Source: Pycnococcus provasolii (lineage: Eukaryota; Chlorophyta; Pseudoscourfieldiophyceae; Pseudoscourfieldiales; Pycnococcaceae). Taken from it: a DNA stretch of 64,000 bases. Of the stretch, positions 1-11,500 are shown in pieces. The DNA is taken from contig OW568903.1 in the NCBI GenBank assembly GCA_938743325.2, positions 62,001 through 126,000 on the forward strand, in the 5' to 3' direction. The notes under the pieces are model-generated. The model ran no database searches. It worked only from the letters and a program-made list of their open reading frames with translations, and was not told the origin of the DNA. Both the position numbers and the translations under genes were made by a program. Position 1 is the stretch's first letter. Each line of letters begins with the position of its first letter.

Positions 1-270
1 CTGGCACTTGGAAGGGGAGGGTACACCCTGAGTCAGCGGCCCCACTTCCGAACAACGAACGCGAGCTCTAGAAGAGCGTTCGGCGAATCGGCGCCGTTGC
101 CGCCGTAGCGGCGTAGCCAGATAGATTTCAACAAAAAAGAAGGAAGACGAGTGCGAGTGTACTCGAGTGGTGAGGCTCACCAACGCACGCGAGGTGACTC
201 CTGCAGGGGCGGCAATGCCAAGAGCAAGATTGGAGCGCACGGAAATGCAACTGAAACGGGACGAGGACTG

Positions 271-308
271 CCTAACCCTAACCCTAACCCTAACCCTAAC
301 CCTAACCC
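271..308. repeat. Interstitial telomere-type tract (CCCTAA)n
   Basis: About six uninterrupted CCCTAA units (TTAGGG on the other strand). The tract lies in the spacer downstream of the RPS2 3' end, with ordinary unique sequence on both sides, so it is not a chromosome end in this window. Similar tracts recur near 19.4, 43.5, 49.7, 51.8 and 52.5 kb. Bases 1-703 otherwise show no supportable gene, only a GC-rich spacer with a purine-rich stretch near 410-450 and a CACACACGTGTGTG palindrome near 486-500. Confidence 0.85.
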
Positions 309-703
309 ATGAACAACGGGCGACGGGAGTGGGCAAGGGGGGATGGGATCCCAAGAATACTACTCTACGGAATACTGGTTTTCTCTCCCCTGCAGGCTAG
401 GCTGCCAGGGAGAAAGGGAAGGAAAAAGGGGGGGGCTCGGGGGGGGAGCGGAATGAATCAAAGGTTGAATAAGGCGTGTATATACACACACACGTGTGTG
501 TATGGTCTATGCAGATGAAGATCAAATCAACTTTAGGGCGTTGAAAGGAAAAGGAAAAAAGGTCTGTATGTCAATCAGTATTCGCAAATCGTCAACCGTT
601 CGAAAAGACGTTTACACACACGCGCTTTCCAACAAGGTTTCCGTTTTGAGTTTTTTTTTTCTTAGGGGTACGCGACTTTTTTTTGGCTTGAGCAGTGCCT
701 TTT

Positions 704-1537
704 TTACGCGTACGAGCCCTTCTTCGGCGCGCCGAGGAAGTCGCTCCACTCCTGGTACGGCGACTTTGTGAAGCGCGTCTCCTTCCACATGTCAGGCGTC
801 AAGAAGCCGTACGTGCTCGCGAGCGCGTAGAACGTAGCCTTGACGAAGTTGCCAAGCGTGCGTGTGCAGCCGCGACTGCACGTGTAGACGTCCTGAACAC
901 CAGCCATGGCAAGCACCTTCTTGGGCGTGATGGCGGCAACAATACCCGCTCCCTTGGGTGCGGGGATGAGGCGCACGCTGACGCTGCCACACTTTCCGCT
1001 CACCTTGGTGGGAACTGTGTGCGGGTCGCCGATTTTCGAACCCCAGTATCCTCGGCGCACGGGCACGAGCGAGAGCTTCGCGAGGATGATCGAGCCGCGA
1101 ATCGACGTCGCCACCTCCTTGCTGCACTTGACGCCAAGTCCGATGTGTCCGTTGTAGTCGCCGACGACGACGAACGCCTTGAATCGCGTCCTCTGTCCCG
1201 CTCGCGTCTGCTTCTGCACGGGCATGATCTTCATCACTTCATCCTTCAGCGACGGTCCAAGGAAGTTCTCGACAATCTGGTACTCCTTCACGGGCAGACT
1301 GAAGAGGTAGATTTGCTCGAGAGATTTGATTTTTCCCTGTTGAACGAGCCGTCCGAGCTTTGTGCACGGCACCCACCTCTCTTCTTCATCTTTCCCTCCT
1401 CGACGTCCCCCTCGACGGTCCCCACGCCCTCCACGTCGATCTCCACGATCACCACGTCCACCACGACCACCTTCCCCACGTCCAAACCCACGGCCGAAGC
1501 CACCACGACCACCACCACGTTCACCGGAGTCCGCCAT
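704..1537 (-). CDS. RPS2: 40S ribosomal protein S2 (uS5)
   Basis: A 277-residue protein of the small cytosolic ribosomal subunit, where uS5 lies at the mRNA entry channel and supports decoding accuracy. Residues 1-48 are an RGG/DRGDRR-rich basic tail typical of eukaryotic S2. The S5 N-terminal double-stranded-RNA-binding fold follows ([20 protein letters not shown]-like block around 115-135), and then the C-terminal S5 domain ([17 protein letters not shown], about 185-200). The length matches the family. The start is the only ATG before the RGG tail. The gene has no intron, and the region 5' of it carries degenerate telomere-like repeats. Identification is firm from the conserved blocks. Confidence 0.95.
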   Translation of the reverse strand: MADSGERGGGRGGFGRGFGRGEGGRGGRGDRGDRRGGRGDRRGGRRGGKDEEERWVPCTKLGRLVQQGKIKSLEQIYLFSLPVKEYQIVENFLGPSLKDEVMKIMPVQKQTRAGQRTRFKAFVVVGDYNGHIGLGVKCSKEVATSIRGSIILAKLSLVPVRRGYWGSKIGDPHTVPTKVSGKCGSVSVRLIPAPKGAGIVAAITPKKVLAMAGVQDVYTCSRGCTRTLGNFVKATFYALASTYGFLTPDMWKETRFTKSPYQEWSDFLGAPKKGSYA

Positions 1538-1737
1538 GATATTCGAGTTGCTGCTGCTAAGGTGGTAAAATGAGTTGAATAGGTGTCGGCGGCCTCAAAG
1601 AACAGGGACACGCCGCCGAAGGAGGAAGAGGTATCCCCCCCCATGTGTTGAGTTCACGGGGATGGAATTTTATTTGATCAAACACACATTATTCGGGGTT
1701 TTATTTCAGGTACATAGAATGAGTTTCCAAGAGGGGG

Positions 1738-2372
1738 TTAGTAAAGTTAGGGGTTAGAGGTTAGGGGGTTCGGGGGTTCCTTCAGGTGGGTCGAATGAGT
1801 TTCCAAGAGGAGGAAGGTAGGGGTTAGAGGTTAGGGGGTTCGGGGTTTCCTTCAGGTCGAATGATTTTTCCAAGAGGCTGGAAGGTAGGGGTTAGAGGTT
1901 AGGGGTTTCGGGGGTTCCTTCAGGTGGTCGAATGAGTTTCCAGGAGGGGTTTAGTAAAGTTAGGGGTTAGAGTTTAGGGGTTTCGGGGTTTCCTTCTTTC
2001 TTTCGAGTACATGATTTTCCAAGAGGGGTTAGTAAAGTTAGGGGTTGGGAAATCCTCGGACCCTGATTTTCCAAGAGGGTCCATGGAAGTTAGGGGTTGG
2101 GAAATCCTCGGACCCTGATTTTCCAGGAGGGAGGAAGTTAGGGGTTGGGAAATCCTCGGACCCTCCATGATTTTCCAAGAGGGAGGAGGAAGTCCAAGGG
2201 CATATTAATCCGCCCTTGGGAAGTCACTAGTTAGGGGTTGGGAAATCCTCGGACCCTGATTTTCCAATACAGTAGGGAGGAAGTTAGGGGTTGGGAAATC
2301 CTCGGACCCTCCATGATTTTCCAAGAGGCAAGAGGGAGGAAGTTACTAGTTAGGGGTTGGGAAATCCTCGTA
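1738..2372. repeat. Degenerate tandem repeats, TTAGGGGTTRGR family
   Basis: Two related arrays upstream of RPS2. From about 1738 to 1990 the unit is a roughly 60-80 bp block holding GGGGTTAGAGGTTAGGGG, then TTCGGGGGTTCCTTCAGGT and GAGTTTCCAAGAGG. From about 2030 to 2372 the unit is a 40-70 bp block, AGTTAGGGGTTGGGAAATCC followed by TCGGACCCTGATTTTCC. Each block keeps a TTAGGGG core, like a decayed telomere repeat. Copies differ in length and by point changes, so the arrays look old. No coding potential is visible here. Confidence 0.8.
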
Positions 2373-2449
2373 CTCACGTGATGTCACGATTTCACCTTTT
2401 ATTAGCTTCCCTCCTCGAAGAATCCCCCCACTAGAGGTTCGAGATCAAT

Positions 2450-2740
2450 TTCCGGCCCCACTTTTATAAACTACCTTTGTAGCTTCCTCCCTTCCCCCCT
2501 TCTTCTTTTAAGGTAAGGTAGTCGCCCTTCCCCCCCCACTCACTGGCCACGGGAGTTCACGTCCGGGGTGTTTCCCAGGCGTGTTTCACACACACACGTG
2601 GCCATCAATCAACCCCTTTCATTCATTCATTCTCCTTGTCATTCTCTTTGAAGAACACAACGTCACACACCACACTTCACTTCAATTCACAGATCACTGC
2701 TGTCACTCACATTGTCACTCTTGCTTGAACATATCTCATC
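2450..2740 (+). promoter_or_regulatory. Upstream region of silk-like gene 1
   Basis: The 16-mer TTCCGGCCCCACTTTT (about 2450-2465) recurs at about 4290-4305 in front of the paralogous gene. It is followed in both by pyrimidine-rich sequence, a CA-rich stretch with CACGTG (CACACACACACGTGG here, CACGTGTGTCACACACA there) and CATTCATTC-type leaders. Conservation between the two duplicated upstream regions points to shared regulation, although it may simply reflect recent duplication. No experimental start site can be read from the sequence. Confidence 0.4.
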
Positions 2741-3787
2741 ATGCTTTCTTCTTACTCTTACTCTTATGATGCGCGAGTCCAGAAGAAGAAGTCAATCCCG
2801 CGAGGCATGTTTCTTGTCGTCTCAGTATTGGCGATCACGCTCCTCCAGACATCAAAGTCATACTGTGGGGTCTACGCACAAGAAGAGAACGGGAGTGTCC
2901 TTCCGGCTGAAGTAGGCATTGTGGATGCCGTCAACGGGGAGGACCAAGAAGTCACCCTAGCCACGATGATGATGGCGCCTGGACCGGAGATGGATGACAC
3001 GACTCTGCGCTCGTTCTTTGGTGGACCAGGATTTGGTGGATATGGACGATATGGACCGAGGATGGACCGAGGATATGGACCGATATGGCGGCTGTACGGG
3101 GAGGACCAAGAAGTCACCCTAGCCACGATGATGATGGCGCCTGGACCGGAGATGGATGACACGACTCTGCGCTCGTTCTTTGGTGGTGGACCAGGATTTG
3201 GTGGATATGGACCGCCGCGTAGGCCTCCGTACTACGGCGGAGGAGGTGGGGGTGGTGCCGCTGCGGCAGCTGCCGCCGCTGCTGCTGGCGGAGGAGGAGG
3301 CGGATACGGCGGATACCGACCGTACATGCCTTACTACGGCGGGTACCCTCCCTATTACGGCGGGGGATGGCCCATGCCCTACGGAGGTGGAGGAGGTGGG
3401 GGTGGTGCCGCTGCGGCAGCTGCCGCCGCTGCTGCTGGCGGAGGAGGCGGCGGATACGGCGGACCTGGGTATTACCCTGCGCAACCCGCTCCTTACTACC
3501 CTCCTCCCGTGGTAGGTGGTGGAGGAGGAGGCGGTGGTGCTGGCACCGCTGCCGGTACCGCGACAGCTGGATCATCTGGACGACGCACGGAGATTTCTGG
3601 AATCGGCATCAACCTCTTCCCTTGGGCGCCACCGCCCGATCCATGCGTCAATCTTCGAGGCTTCTACAAATACAACTGCATCACCGAAAACACGGGATCA
3701 ACCGCGGCATCCTCTGCAGGTGCCGCCGGAGCTGGAGGAGGCGGATGGCAAGGACCTGGCGGATACCCTGGTCGTCGTCGCCATTAA
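2741..3787 (+). CDS. Secreted Gly/Ala/Tyr-rich silk-like protein, copy 1
   Basis: A 348-residue protein with a signal sequence: hydrophobic residues 23-38, likely cut after GVYA near residue 47. An acidic segment (EENGSVLPAEVG) and the block EDQEV.LATMMMAPGPEMDDTTLRSFFGG come next, and this block occurs twice. The body is low complexity: GGYGP, PYYGGYPPYYGGGW, and two blocks in which about ten Ala are flanked by Gly runs. The C-terminal domain has two Cys (PDPCVNLRGFYKYNC) and ends GGYPGRRRH. Poly-Ala/Gly/Tyr composition with small terminal domains recalls silks and adhesive or wall glycine-rich proteins; this is an analogy, not demonstrated homology. The internal duplications (2937-3023 with 3099-3186, and 3246-3297 with 3396-3447) are nearly identical in DNA, so they are recent. 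The paralogue follows 750 bp downstream. Confidence 0.8.
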   Translation: MLSSYSYSYDARVQKKKSIPRGMFLVVSVLAITLLQTSKSYCGVYAQEENGSVLPAEVGIVDAVNGEDQEVTLATMMMAPGPEMDDTTLRSFFGGPGFGGYGRYGPRMDRGYGPIWRLYGEDQEVTLATMMMAPGPEMDDTTLRSFFGGGPGFGGYGPPRRPPYYGGGGGGGAAAAAAAAAAGGGGGGYGGYRPYMPYYGGYPPYYGGGWPMPYGGGGGGGGAAAAAAAAAAGGGGGGYGGPGYYPAQPAPYYPPPVVGGGGGGGGAGTAAGTATAGSSGRRTEISGIGINLFPWAPPPDPCVNLRGFYKYNCITENTGSTAASSAGAAGAGGGGWQGPGGYPGRRRH

Positions 3788-3855
3788 ACACCAACAAGTT
3801 CAAGCAGCAGTGGCTGCAAGTTGCAAGTTGCATGCATAATAATGTCGCGTAAAAG

Positions 3856-3860
3856 TGTAA
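3856..3860 (+). terminator. Candidate TGTAA polyadenylation signal
   Basis: TGTAA, the usual chlorophyte poly(A) motif, lies about 70 nt after the stop of silk-like gene 1. The first 50 nt after the stop (ACACCAACAAGTTCAAGCAG...) are nearly identical after both paralogues, which shows the 3' UTR was duplicated with the gene. Confidence 0.4.
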
Positions 3861-4136
3861 AATTACTTTTGCAGAAAATCTCCCCAATAAGTACCTATGA
3901 TGAGGTAGGTGGGCATATATTCCCACTACCTATACGGGTACTATTCGGTCGGGAGTACAATGGCAGCATGGAACCCCCCCTCCATTATTCCTGTTCTATT
4001 GTGAGATAGTGTGATGTCAGCATGTCATGTAATAATTTTCAGCTTCCTTCTGACGGACATGTCTGACCGAATCTCCTTTCTGAAAAATAAAAAAATCCAC
4101 CTGACACCTGAGGACTCGATTCAAGGCAGTTTCAGC

Positions 4137-4292
4137 GAGGGTCCCGGGAAAGCAACCAGGGAGACAAATGGGCGAAGGAAATGGTCGAAGGGGGAAAATA
4201 AAACCGGGAAAGCAACCAGGGAAATGGTCGAAGGGGGGAAATAAAGCCCGGGAAAGCAACCAGGGAAATGGTCGAAGGGGGAAGGGGAAATT
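4137..4292. repeat. Short tandem repeat, GGGAAAGCAACCAGGGAAAT
   Basis: Three imperfect copies of a roughly 40-50 bp unit (GGGAAAGCAACCAGGGA.. AATGGTCGAAGGGGG) between the two silk-like genes. An open frame runs through it only because the repeat lacks stops. It lies just upstream of the conserved promoter 16-mer of gene 2. Confidence 0.75.
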
Positions 4293-4540
4293 CCGGCCCC
4301 ACTTTTTGGTAAAATCACTTCACCCCTTCCCTTGTCGCAGATTCCCAACCACTTCCCCCCTTCCCTTCCCACTCCCCCCAACGTCGTCCGGGGCCCACTT
4401 CCCTCCCCCCCAACACGTGTGTCACACACAACAGGCTTGTCATTCTTCGGGACCCATCAATCAATCAACAAGCTTCTTCATCAACAAGGAGATTCTTCAT
4501 TCACTCGTCTTCTTCATTCTTCACTTACTCACCAGTCATC

Positions 4541-5371
4541 ATGCTTGCTTGTTCTTCCTACTCCTCGTATGCGCCTCAAGGCATCAAGAAGTCAATCTCT
4601 GGCATGATGGTTCTCGTCTTGTATTTGGCGATCACGCTTCTCCAGACATCAACTTCGTCATACTGTGGGGTCTACGCACAAGAAGAGAACGGGAGTGTCC
4701 TTCCGGCTGAAGTAGGCATTGTGGATGCCGTCAACGGGGAGGACCAAGAAGTCGCCCTAGCCACGATGATGATGGCGCCTGGACCGGAGATGGATGACAC
4801 GACTCTGCGCTCGTTCTTTGGTGGTGGACCAGGATTTGGTGGATATGGACCGCCGCGCAGGCCTCCGTACTACGGCGGAGGATACGGCGGATACGGACCG
4901 TACATGCCTTACTACGGCGGATACCCTCCCTATTACGGCGGGGGATGGCCCATGCCCTACTACGGAGGTGGAGGAGGATACGGCGGTGGTGGCGCTTCGG
5001 CAGCTGCCGCCGCTGCTGCTGGCGGCGGTGGCGGTGGCGGTGGCGGACCCGGGTATTACCCTGCGCAACCCGCCCCTTACTACCCTCCTGTAGGTGGTGG
5101 AGGAGGAGGCGCTGGTGCTGGTACTGGCACCGCTACCGCCCAAACTCAGTCTGGTGGACGACGCACGGAGATTGCTGGAATCGGCTTCAACCCCTTCCCT
5201 TGGGCGCCACCGCCTGATCCATGCGTCAATCTTCGAGGCTTCTACAAGTACAACTGCATCGTCGAAAACACAGGATCAACCGCGACAGCCTCTGGAGGTG
5301 CTGCCGGAGCTGGTGGCGGAGGAGGCGGATGGCAAGGACCTGGCGGATACCCTGGTCGTCGTCGCCATTAA
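4541..5371 (+). CDS. Secreted Gly/Ala/Tyr-rich silk-like protein, copy 2
   Basis: A 276-residue paralogue of the preceding gene with the same order of parts: signal sequence (hydrophobic core about 22-38, GVYAQEENGS cleavage region), one EDQEVALATMMMAPGPEMD block, RRPPYYGGGYGGYGPYMPYYG repeats, one Ala7-8 block inside Gly runs, and the two-Cys C-terminal domain (PDPCVNLRGFYKYNC) ending GGYPGRRRH. It lacks the duplicated acidic block and the second poly-Ala block of copy 1, which probably represents the older form. Signal, pro-region and C-terminus are almost identical between the copies, while the middle varies in length, as in repeat-driven structural proteins. Extracellular location is inferred from the signal sequence. 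A TGTAA motif lies at 5512-5516. Confidence 0.8.
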   Translation: MLACSSYSSYAPQGIKKSISGMMVLVLYLAITLLQTSTSSYCGVYAQEENGSVLPAEVGIVDAVNGEDQEVALATMMMAPGPEMDDTTLRSFFGGGPGFGGYGPPRRPPYYGGGYGGYGPYMPYYGGYPPYYGGGWPMPYYGGGGGYGGGGASAAAAAAAGGGGGGGGGPGYYPAQPAPYYPPVGGGGGGAGAGTGTATAQTQSGGRRTEIAGIGFNPFPWAPPPDPCVNLRGFYKYNCIVENTGSTATASGGAAGAGGGGGGWQGPGGYPGRRRH

Positions 5372-5593
5372 ACACCAACAAGTTCAAGCAGCAGTGGCTG
5401 CAAGTTGCAAGTTGCATCGATCGTCGTAAAAACGACCGACAAACAAAAATGTTTTGACCAACAATCAATCTCGAAAAATAAGGAATAAAGAGCAAGATTC
5501 AGTTGTTGTCGTGTAAAAAGTCTGCTGTTAGTAGTTTTACAAAGAAAGAAGAAACAAACATTTCGTGCCTCGAAAAATAAAAATTGCATTCTC

Positions 5594-8500
5594 TTAGCCA
5601 AATGTATCCTCCTGTTCGTCCTCGATGAAGCTGTCATCGTCATCCTCCGCAGTTGCTGCAGCCATCGTATCTTCCACCTCGTTCATCATTTCCACCACGC
5701 TGTTAGCCTCCTCATCGTCCAGTTCATCGTCCAGTTCATCGTCATCATCCAAACCAAAGCTCGCAGCCCTAATCATAGCCGCGTCTTGCGCAGCTTTCGT
5801 TCGTTCCAATTTATCCTCCAGCGGACGTGGCTTTGGAATATCCGCAAATTCTTCCGTTCTCACGCCACCCACGTAGCCATGGGAAACGTCACGAGGCTTC
5901 GTGCTCAACCGCAGCGGATCTTCGCCATCCCAACGACGTGCACGCTCCCACGGACGGCTTGGCATTTGCTTCGGATCATGCAAGCCAACGGAAGGGCCGG
6001 GACGATCCGCCTCCTCGAACCCAATCAACTCCGCAAGCGTGCAGTTGTCCCAACCACTCTCAGGCTCAGGCTGTGCAGCATCCGCCCACTCCGTTCCAGA
6101 TGCCAGTCGCGTCTCGTCACCGTGGAATTGCGAAAAGTCCGGCTTAGGGAACGGAGCACCGGGTGTCGCACGCTTACCACGTCTTGCCACCTCCGCCCAT
6201 CCCCACCGAAGAGGTGGCGGCGGTGGGGCATCCATCGGAGGATGCTTGAAGTCCGACGGACGCCTGCACGACACAAAAGCCTCGAGAGCCGCGAGCATCT
6301 CTGGCGTGTCTTCACCCACCGCAGCCTCCTCTTCGCTGATCTCATCTTTCATGTAGTAGCTCGCACGTGCGTACAGGTAACTGAGCGAATCGCCGTCGTA
6401 AACAGCGGTAAGCCTTCGCGGTCCACCACGGCCAAACCAAGGACCACCCGCCACTTCCGTCGCGCCCTCCATCATCGAGGGCTTGTCGCCGTGCAAGTTC
6501 AGCTGAGCCAGTGCATCTGAAAATGTTTCCATCCGACGCATTTCCGCAAGCGCTTGACCAGCCGCGGATTTTGAGTCACGCGCAGACGCGTCAAGGCGTC
6601 GCACCTCAAACGGGCGCCACGCAAACCCACCCTCTCGAGCACATGCACGGCAAAGGGCCAATGCACGTCGCGTCGCACGATCCACCCATGCGATGCGCTC
6701 GCTCTCGCTGACGCCAAACCATGTCTCGACATCCTCCTCCTCCTGCACTTGCTCCTCCTCCTCCTCCTCCTTCGCAAGCAGCGCATCGGACACATCGCTG
6801 TATTCCTGTGCAAAGTCGTCAACAGCCTGCATGCCAATCCGCTTCAACACCTCCGCCATCGATCGATCCTTCGCAGCTCTCACTCTCGACGTTTCACCAC
6901 CGCGTACCACCTTTCCTTCCACCGTCGGGCAGACGGGAGGAGGTGGACACCCACCCGCTGTGGCAGAAAGGAACCACTGTTCTCGCGCATGACGCTCATC
7001 CAGCACCATCTCATCCGCGCTTGGTGGCGCTTTGCCAACCATAAACACAGTCTCGTAGAAGCCGTAGCTCACATTCTTGTACAGCAGATCCGCGAGCTGC
7101 ATCTGATCCGCAATACCCTCGCGTGCACCCGCATCTTTCACGAGTGCACCGAACGTGTCACCGAGGTTGCGCTCGCTGTACGCACCGCGCGTGCAATCCC
7201 TCAAAAAACGAAGCGCGTCAGGCTTCCAGTCCCAACCATCCACCTGCGGGATGCCAAGATGGAACCACTCCATCTCTCGATCCTTCTCGCGCACCATTGC
7301 CAAGAATTCCTCGCCGCGCATCCGCCTTCGCAGCAAGTCAAACGCCTCCTCGAGCTCGCTCTCGTCGTGGCAGATGATCACCCCAATTTCCTGGTCGAGG
7401 CGACCGGCAAGAGCGGGCAAGATCTCCGCATTGCCCAGTCCTCTGAAGAAACCATCCGTGCCCTTCGTGGAGGTGGCTGTCTGGAAAAGGAAGCTGTCGC
7501 GAATGCGTGCACCCGCGGAAATCTGCACAGGGAATCCCAGGCGGCGTGCCATGCGACGGCACTCGTCGAAGCGCTTACTCTCGTCCAGCGTCGCAAACGA
7601 ACCCGAGCTATGCCACAGGTTTGTTAGGTCCTGCACACTGCTCGATAGATAGCCGTTTGCCAGCGCACGCTCGCGGTGCGGATGCCGAGGGCTGTACAGA
7701 TGCCGCAGCGCCATCGGAGGCTCGTGGTAGCCAGCCTCTTCCAACAGGAGCAGCTCGGCGCACGTGAGGAGCTGATGCGCTTCCCCGTGCGTGATGCGAC
7801 CCTCGCGCGCGTTCATCGCAATCCAAGGAAGGCAGCGCCGCGCGAGCGATGGAATGCGCTCCACCGCGGCCGCCTTGAGAAGACTGCGCATGCTGGCAAA
7901 GCTCGGAACCTCGTTGCATCGCACGCAGAGCTCGGCGGCAATCACGCACACCTCCAGCTCGCTCATCGTCGGCGCAAGGTACGACTCGGGGCTTACCCAC
8001 GCGCCATATACGCGCATCGTCGGCGCAACTCCACCCGCTGGATCCGTCGATCGCTGGCGCGTCGAGAAATTCGCGCGGAACAGGTCCTCGATGTCGCCAT
8101 TCGTGTGAACGGGACGCCAGTAGTACCTCTGCTCTGCAAGCTCCACGTTCGTCGTGAACGGATCGGCGAGGTGAGCACGGTAGCTCGCAGGCATCAGCTC
8201 GCTCGGTGAGGTGGTGTCGAGTGCAGCGTTGCGACTGAGCATGTCGTCAAACTCATCCTTCGCGAGCGAGCCGGTGGGAAGCGCACTCGCAGTTTTCTTG
8301 AGCACGTACTTAGCCCACTCCTGCGCGAACATGAATCCGTCCGGGTCCCACTGCTGGATACCCTCATCCGTGCCGATGATGTACTCGCGCTCCGGGCGGC
8401 TGAGCCAATACCAAGGCTTCATCTTGATTTTCAAGCTCCACTCACGCCCGAGGTCAACCACCTTCTGCTTACCCTCCTCGGTTTCGCACAGCTTGTCGTA

Positions 8501-11500
8501 GAAAGCCTTCACAGCCCTCGGATCCGCCGAGTCGATGCCATTCTCAGCCTCAAAGGTAATCCACGGCGGCGTATCCTTCTCCTTCGACGCCATGTCGACC
8601 TCATCGAACAGAAACGCGGGAAGGTGGTCCCACTCCCCGCGCCACTTGAACGGGTTCGTCAGGCTCATCTCCGCGTCATCCTCCTGCGTCATCGAGTCAC
8701 GCTGCTCCTGCTCTTGCCGCTCGAGCTGTGACTCCCGCATGCGCCGAGGGTCGCTCTCGTGAGGAAGTTGGTGCTCGGCAAAGAAGTGTCCCGTACCGGC
8801 GTAGAGAGGCAGGCTGTTGCGAAGGCGCTCGTCCGATTCCTCGACGTCACGAAGCAGGAACGGATCGCGCTCCAGCAGTGGCTCAATCAGCCGGTACACC
8901 TCCTCGCGATCTTGCACCTCCTCCACGCGGCGCGTCTCCTTGAGCATGCCCTCGGCGTATACGTCGATATAATACTCGTAGTTGTCAGTGGGCAGCCACT
9001 TTGCGGCTCGGTGCTTTGAAAGATGGTCAATCGCCTGCTTCTCGCGCTTGCGCCTACCCTCGAACGAGTTATTCAGCAGGTCGTCGTCGGCGTATAAAAT
9101 CTCACGCACATTCTTCACGCGCTCGCGAAGCTGCCGCGTCGTGTCGTACATGAGGTCAAATGGAATATTCGCCTCAGCCATGTGCTGGCAAAGCTCCTTC
9201 CGAGACATGCGGGCAATCGGACGCTTTAGCGGGATGACGGTCGCGTAGCGCGCCATTCGGAAGTAGTTTTCAATGTTCGGAATTTTGTCCATGAGATTTT
9301 TCGTCAATTCGTCCACCGTTTCGAGGAATTGCTCGTCATCTGACGTGTCGCTTCGCCGCTGTGACGGCGCGCTGCCCAAGAGCTCGTGCATGCGACGCTC
9401 TGCAGGATTTATGGGAAGGCTGAGCAGATTCTCTACGCCGTCCATGCCACCACCAAACGCCTCGCGTGCAGCTCGCATCTCCTCTTCAGCAAGGGCGCTG
9501 TCCAGCACCTCGACTTGCGTATCTGACTTCTTGCCCATTTTCGCACGTGCCGTATCTGCCAACGTCGATGCACCGTCGCTTGCGCCATCCTCATCCTGGT
9601 ATTCAGGCGATGCGGCAATCACCGCGCTAAAAGCCTCAAGGCTACGCTCGTCGGAAAGATCATCCCACTGCCTCGCAAGTGTGTCCAGACGACGCTGCTC
9701 CTTAAGAGCAAGAGACGATGCTCCTGCGGTAGAGTCTGGCACCGCTGCAATAAGTTGATTTTCTCGCTCGAACGCGGCACCCCCGAGCTCCTTGACGCCC
9801 TCGTCACCCGCAAAGTCCTTCTCAAAGTCCTCGTCAAAGTTCTCCTCCTCCTCCTCCTCTTCAAGGTCGTCGTCCTCGTCATACTCGTCTTCATCGTAGC
9901 TCATCTCGACATCGTCGTCGTCATCGAAATCTTCCTCCTCCTCCTCCTCGTCACCAGCCATCTCAGCAAGAAGTTCAGCATCGACATCTTCCTCCTCGAT
10001 ATCGTCGTCGTCGTCGTCGTCAAAAAGAGCATCCTCCGCGTCATCATCTTCGAAATCGTCATCTTCGTCAATGCTGTCAGCCATCAGATCTCCCACGGCT
10101 TCGTCACCTGACGTGGCCAAGCCGTCAGAAGAGTCCTCGCTGTCGTCGGCTGCGCCTCCACCTCCAAAGCCACGGAGCATCGCTTCGTCCGATCCACGTG
10201 CCACCGCCGCGGAGCTGAGCAGGCGCTCACCATCGTCATCAAGCCCATCGTCTTCGTCATCCTCCTCGTCCATCATCATTGATGCCGGTTCACGACTCTT
10301 CTTCTTGCGACGAACACGCATTGTACGAAGGGCTTCCTCCTCCTCTTCCTCCTCCTCCTCGCCTAGTTCCTCGTCGTCCGAATCCATCTCGTCGTCGTCG
10401 TCGTCGTTTTGGCGCTTGACAGCTCGTGCACGCCTACCCACGTCCGTGCGGTCGAAGCCAGATGCAGAAGCTTCACTAAAGCTAACGTCGTCGTCGTCAT
10501 CCTCAAGGTAGGGGCTAATCCTTTCGAGACGTTTCTGTGCAGCACCGCCGTCATCTTCCTTGCCCACAGTCACCTTCGAGCTTCGAGATGCACCACGCCC
10601 ACCCTTCAAGCCGGTTGCCACACCAGCCATATCCTCGAGCTGTGCGTCCTTTTCCTGGCGCACCATCTGAGCGTACTCGCGAAAGAGGCTAATTCGCTGC
10701 GAGCGTTCCTCCGCCTCCGTGTCCGCAGGCTTCTCATCGCCGCGAACGATGCGCAGGTATCGTGCAAGCTCTGGATGACGCGCCGCAAGGGTCTTGCGTT
10801 GCGTCTCCGGTGTCGCGTACTCGTACACAGGTTCGTTCGTCTCCCCGTAGTAGTCTGGCAGGTACGTTCCCTTGTTCTGCGCGCTCGCGAGGATAGGGTC
10901 CACGGGATCAAGCGTAATGTCCTCGGTTTTCGCCTCGAACACCTCTCGAGCGTGCTCGCCGACGTGAACGCGACGCGAACGTTCGAAAATGGCGTTAAAC
11001 GTTGGGCGCATGCGAGGCTTGGCGACCATGCTGCTCACGGCATAGCCGCGCTCCTTCTCCGCCTCGACCGCGGCATCCTGCTTTTCGGCAATCTGCTTGT
11101 CTCGTTCGTACATCAGCGTGAGAATGGTGTTGTGCCGAGTCACCTCCGCCTCAACCTCCTCCCACGGGATGGACAGCTCAAGGCTGCGGTGCAACGCGCC
11201 GTAGTCGCCGTCGGTGCGCCACTTCCTCATCTCCGCATCCTCAGCTTGTATGCGCTCGTTATCAATCAAGTCTCCAACCTCCTCTTCGTCGTCGAGAGGA
11301 TGGCGAGGCATTCCAACGAAGTCCATCGGCGTTTTGAAGGCTGCTTCGTCGTCGCTCAACCCCGGGTCGTTCGCCGACTCGTCGCGCGTCACTTTCGGCC
11401 CGTACGGTGTCACGTCGTGTAGGACGTGCTGATTGTCCCAAGGGCTGGGAGTATTGGCGGACGGATTGCCGACCACTTCGTCGCGTTCCCATGGTTTGAG

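Noticed and set aside
4168-4710. 180-codon frame running into silk-like gene 2
   Set aside because: It reads through the short tandem repeat and out of frame with the conserved signal peptide.
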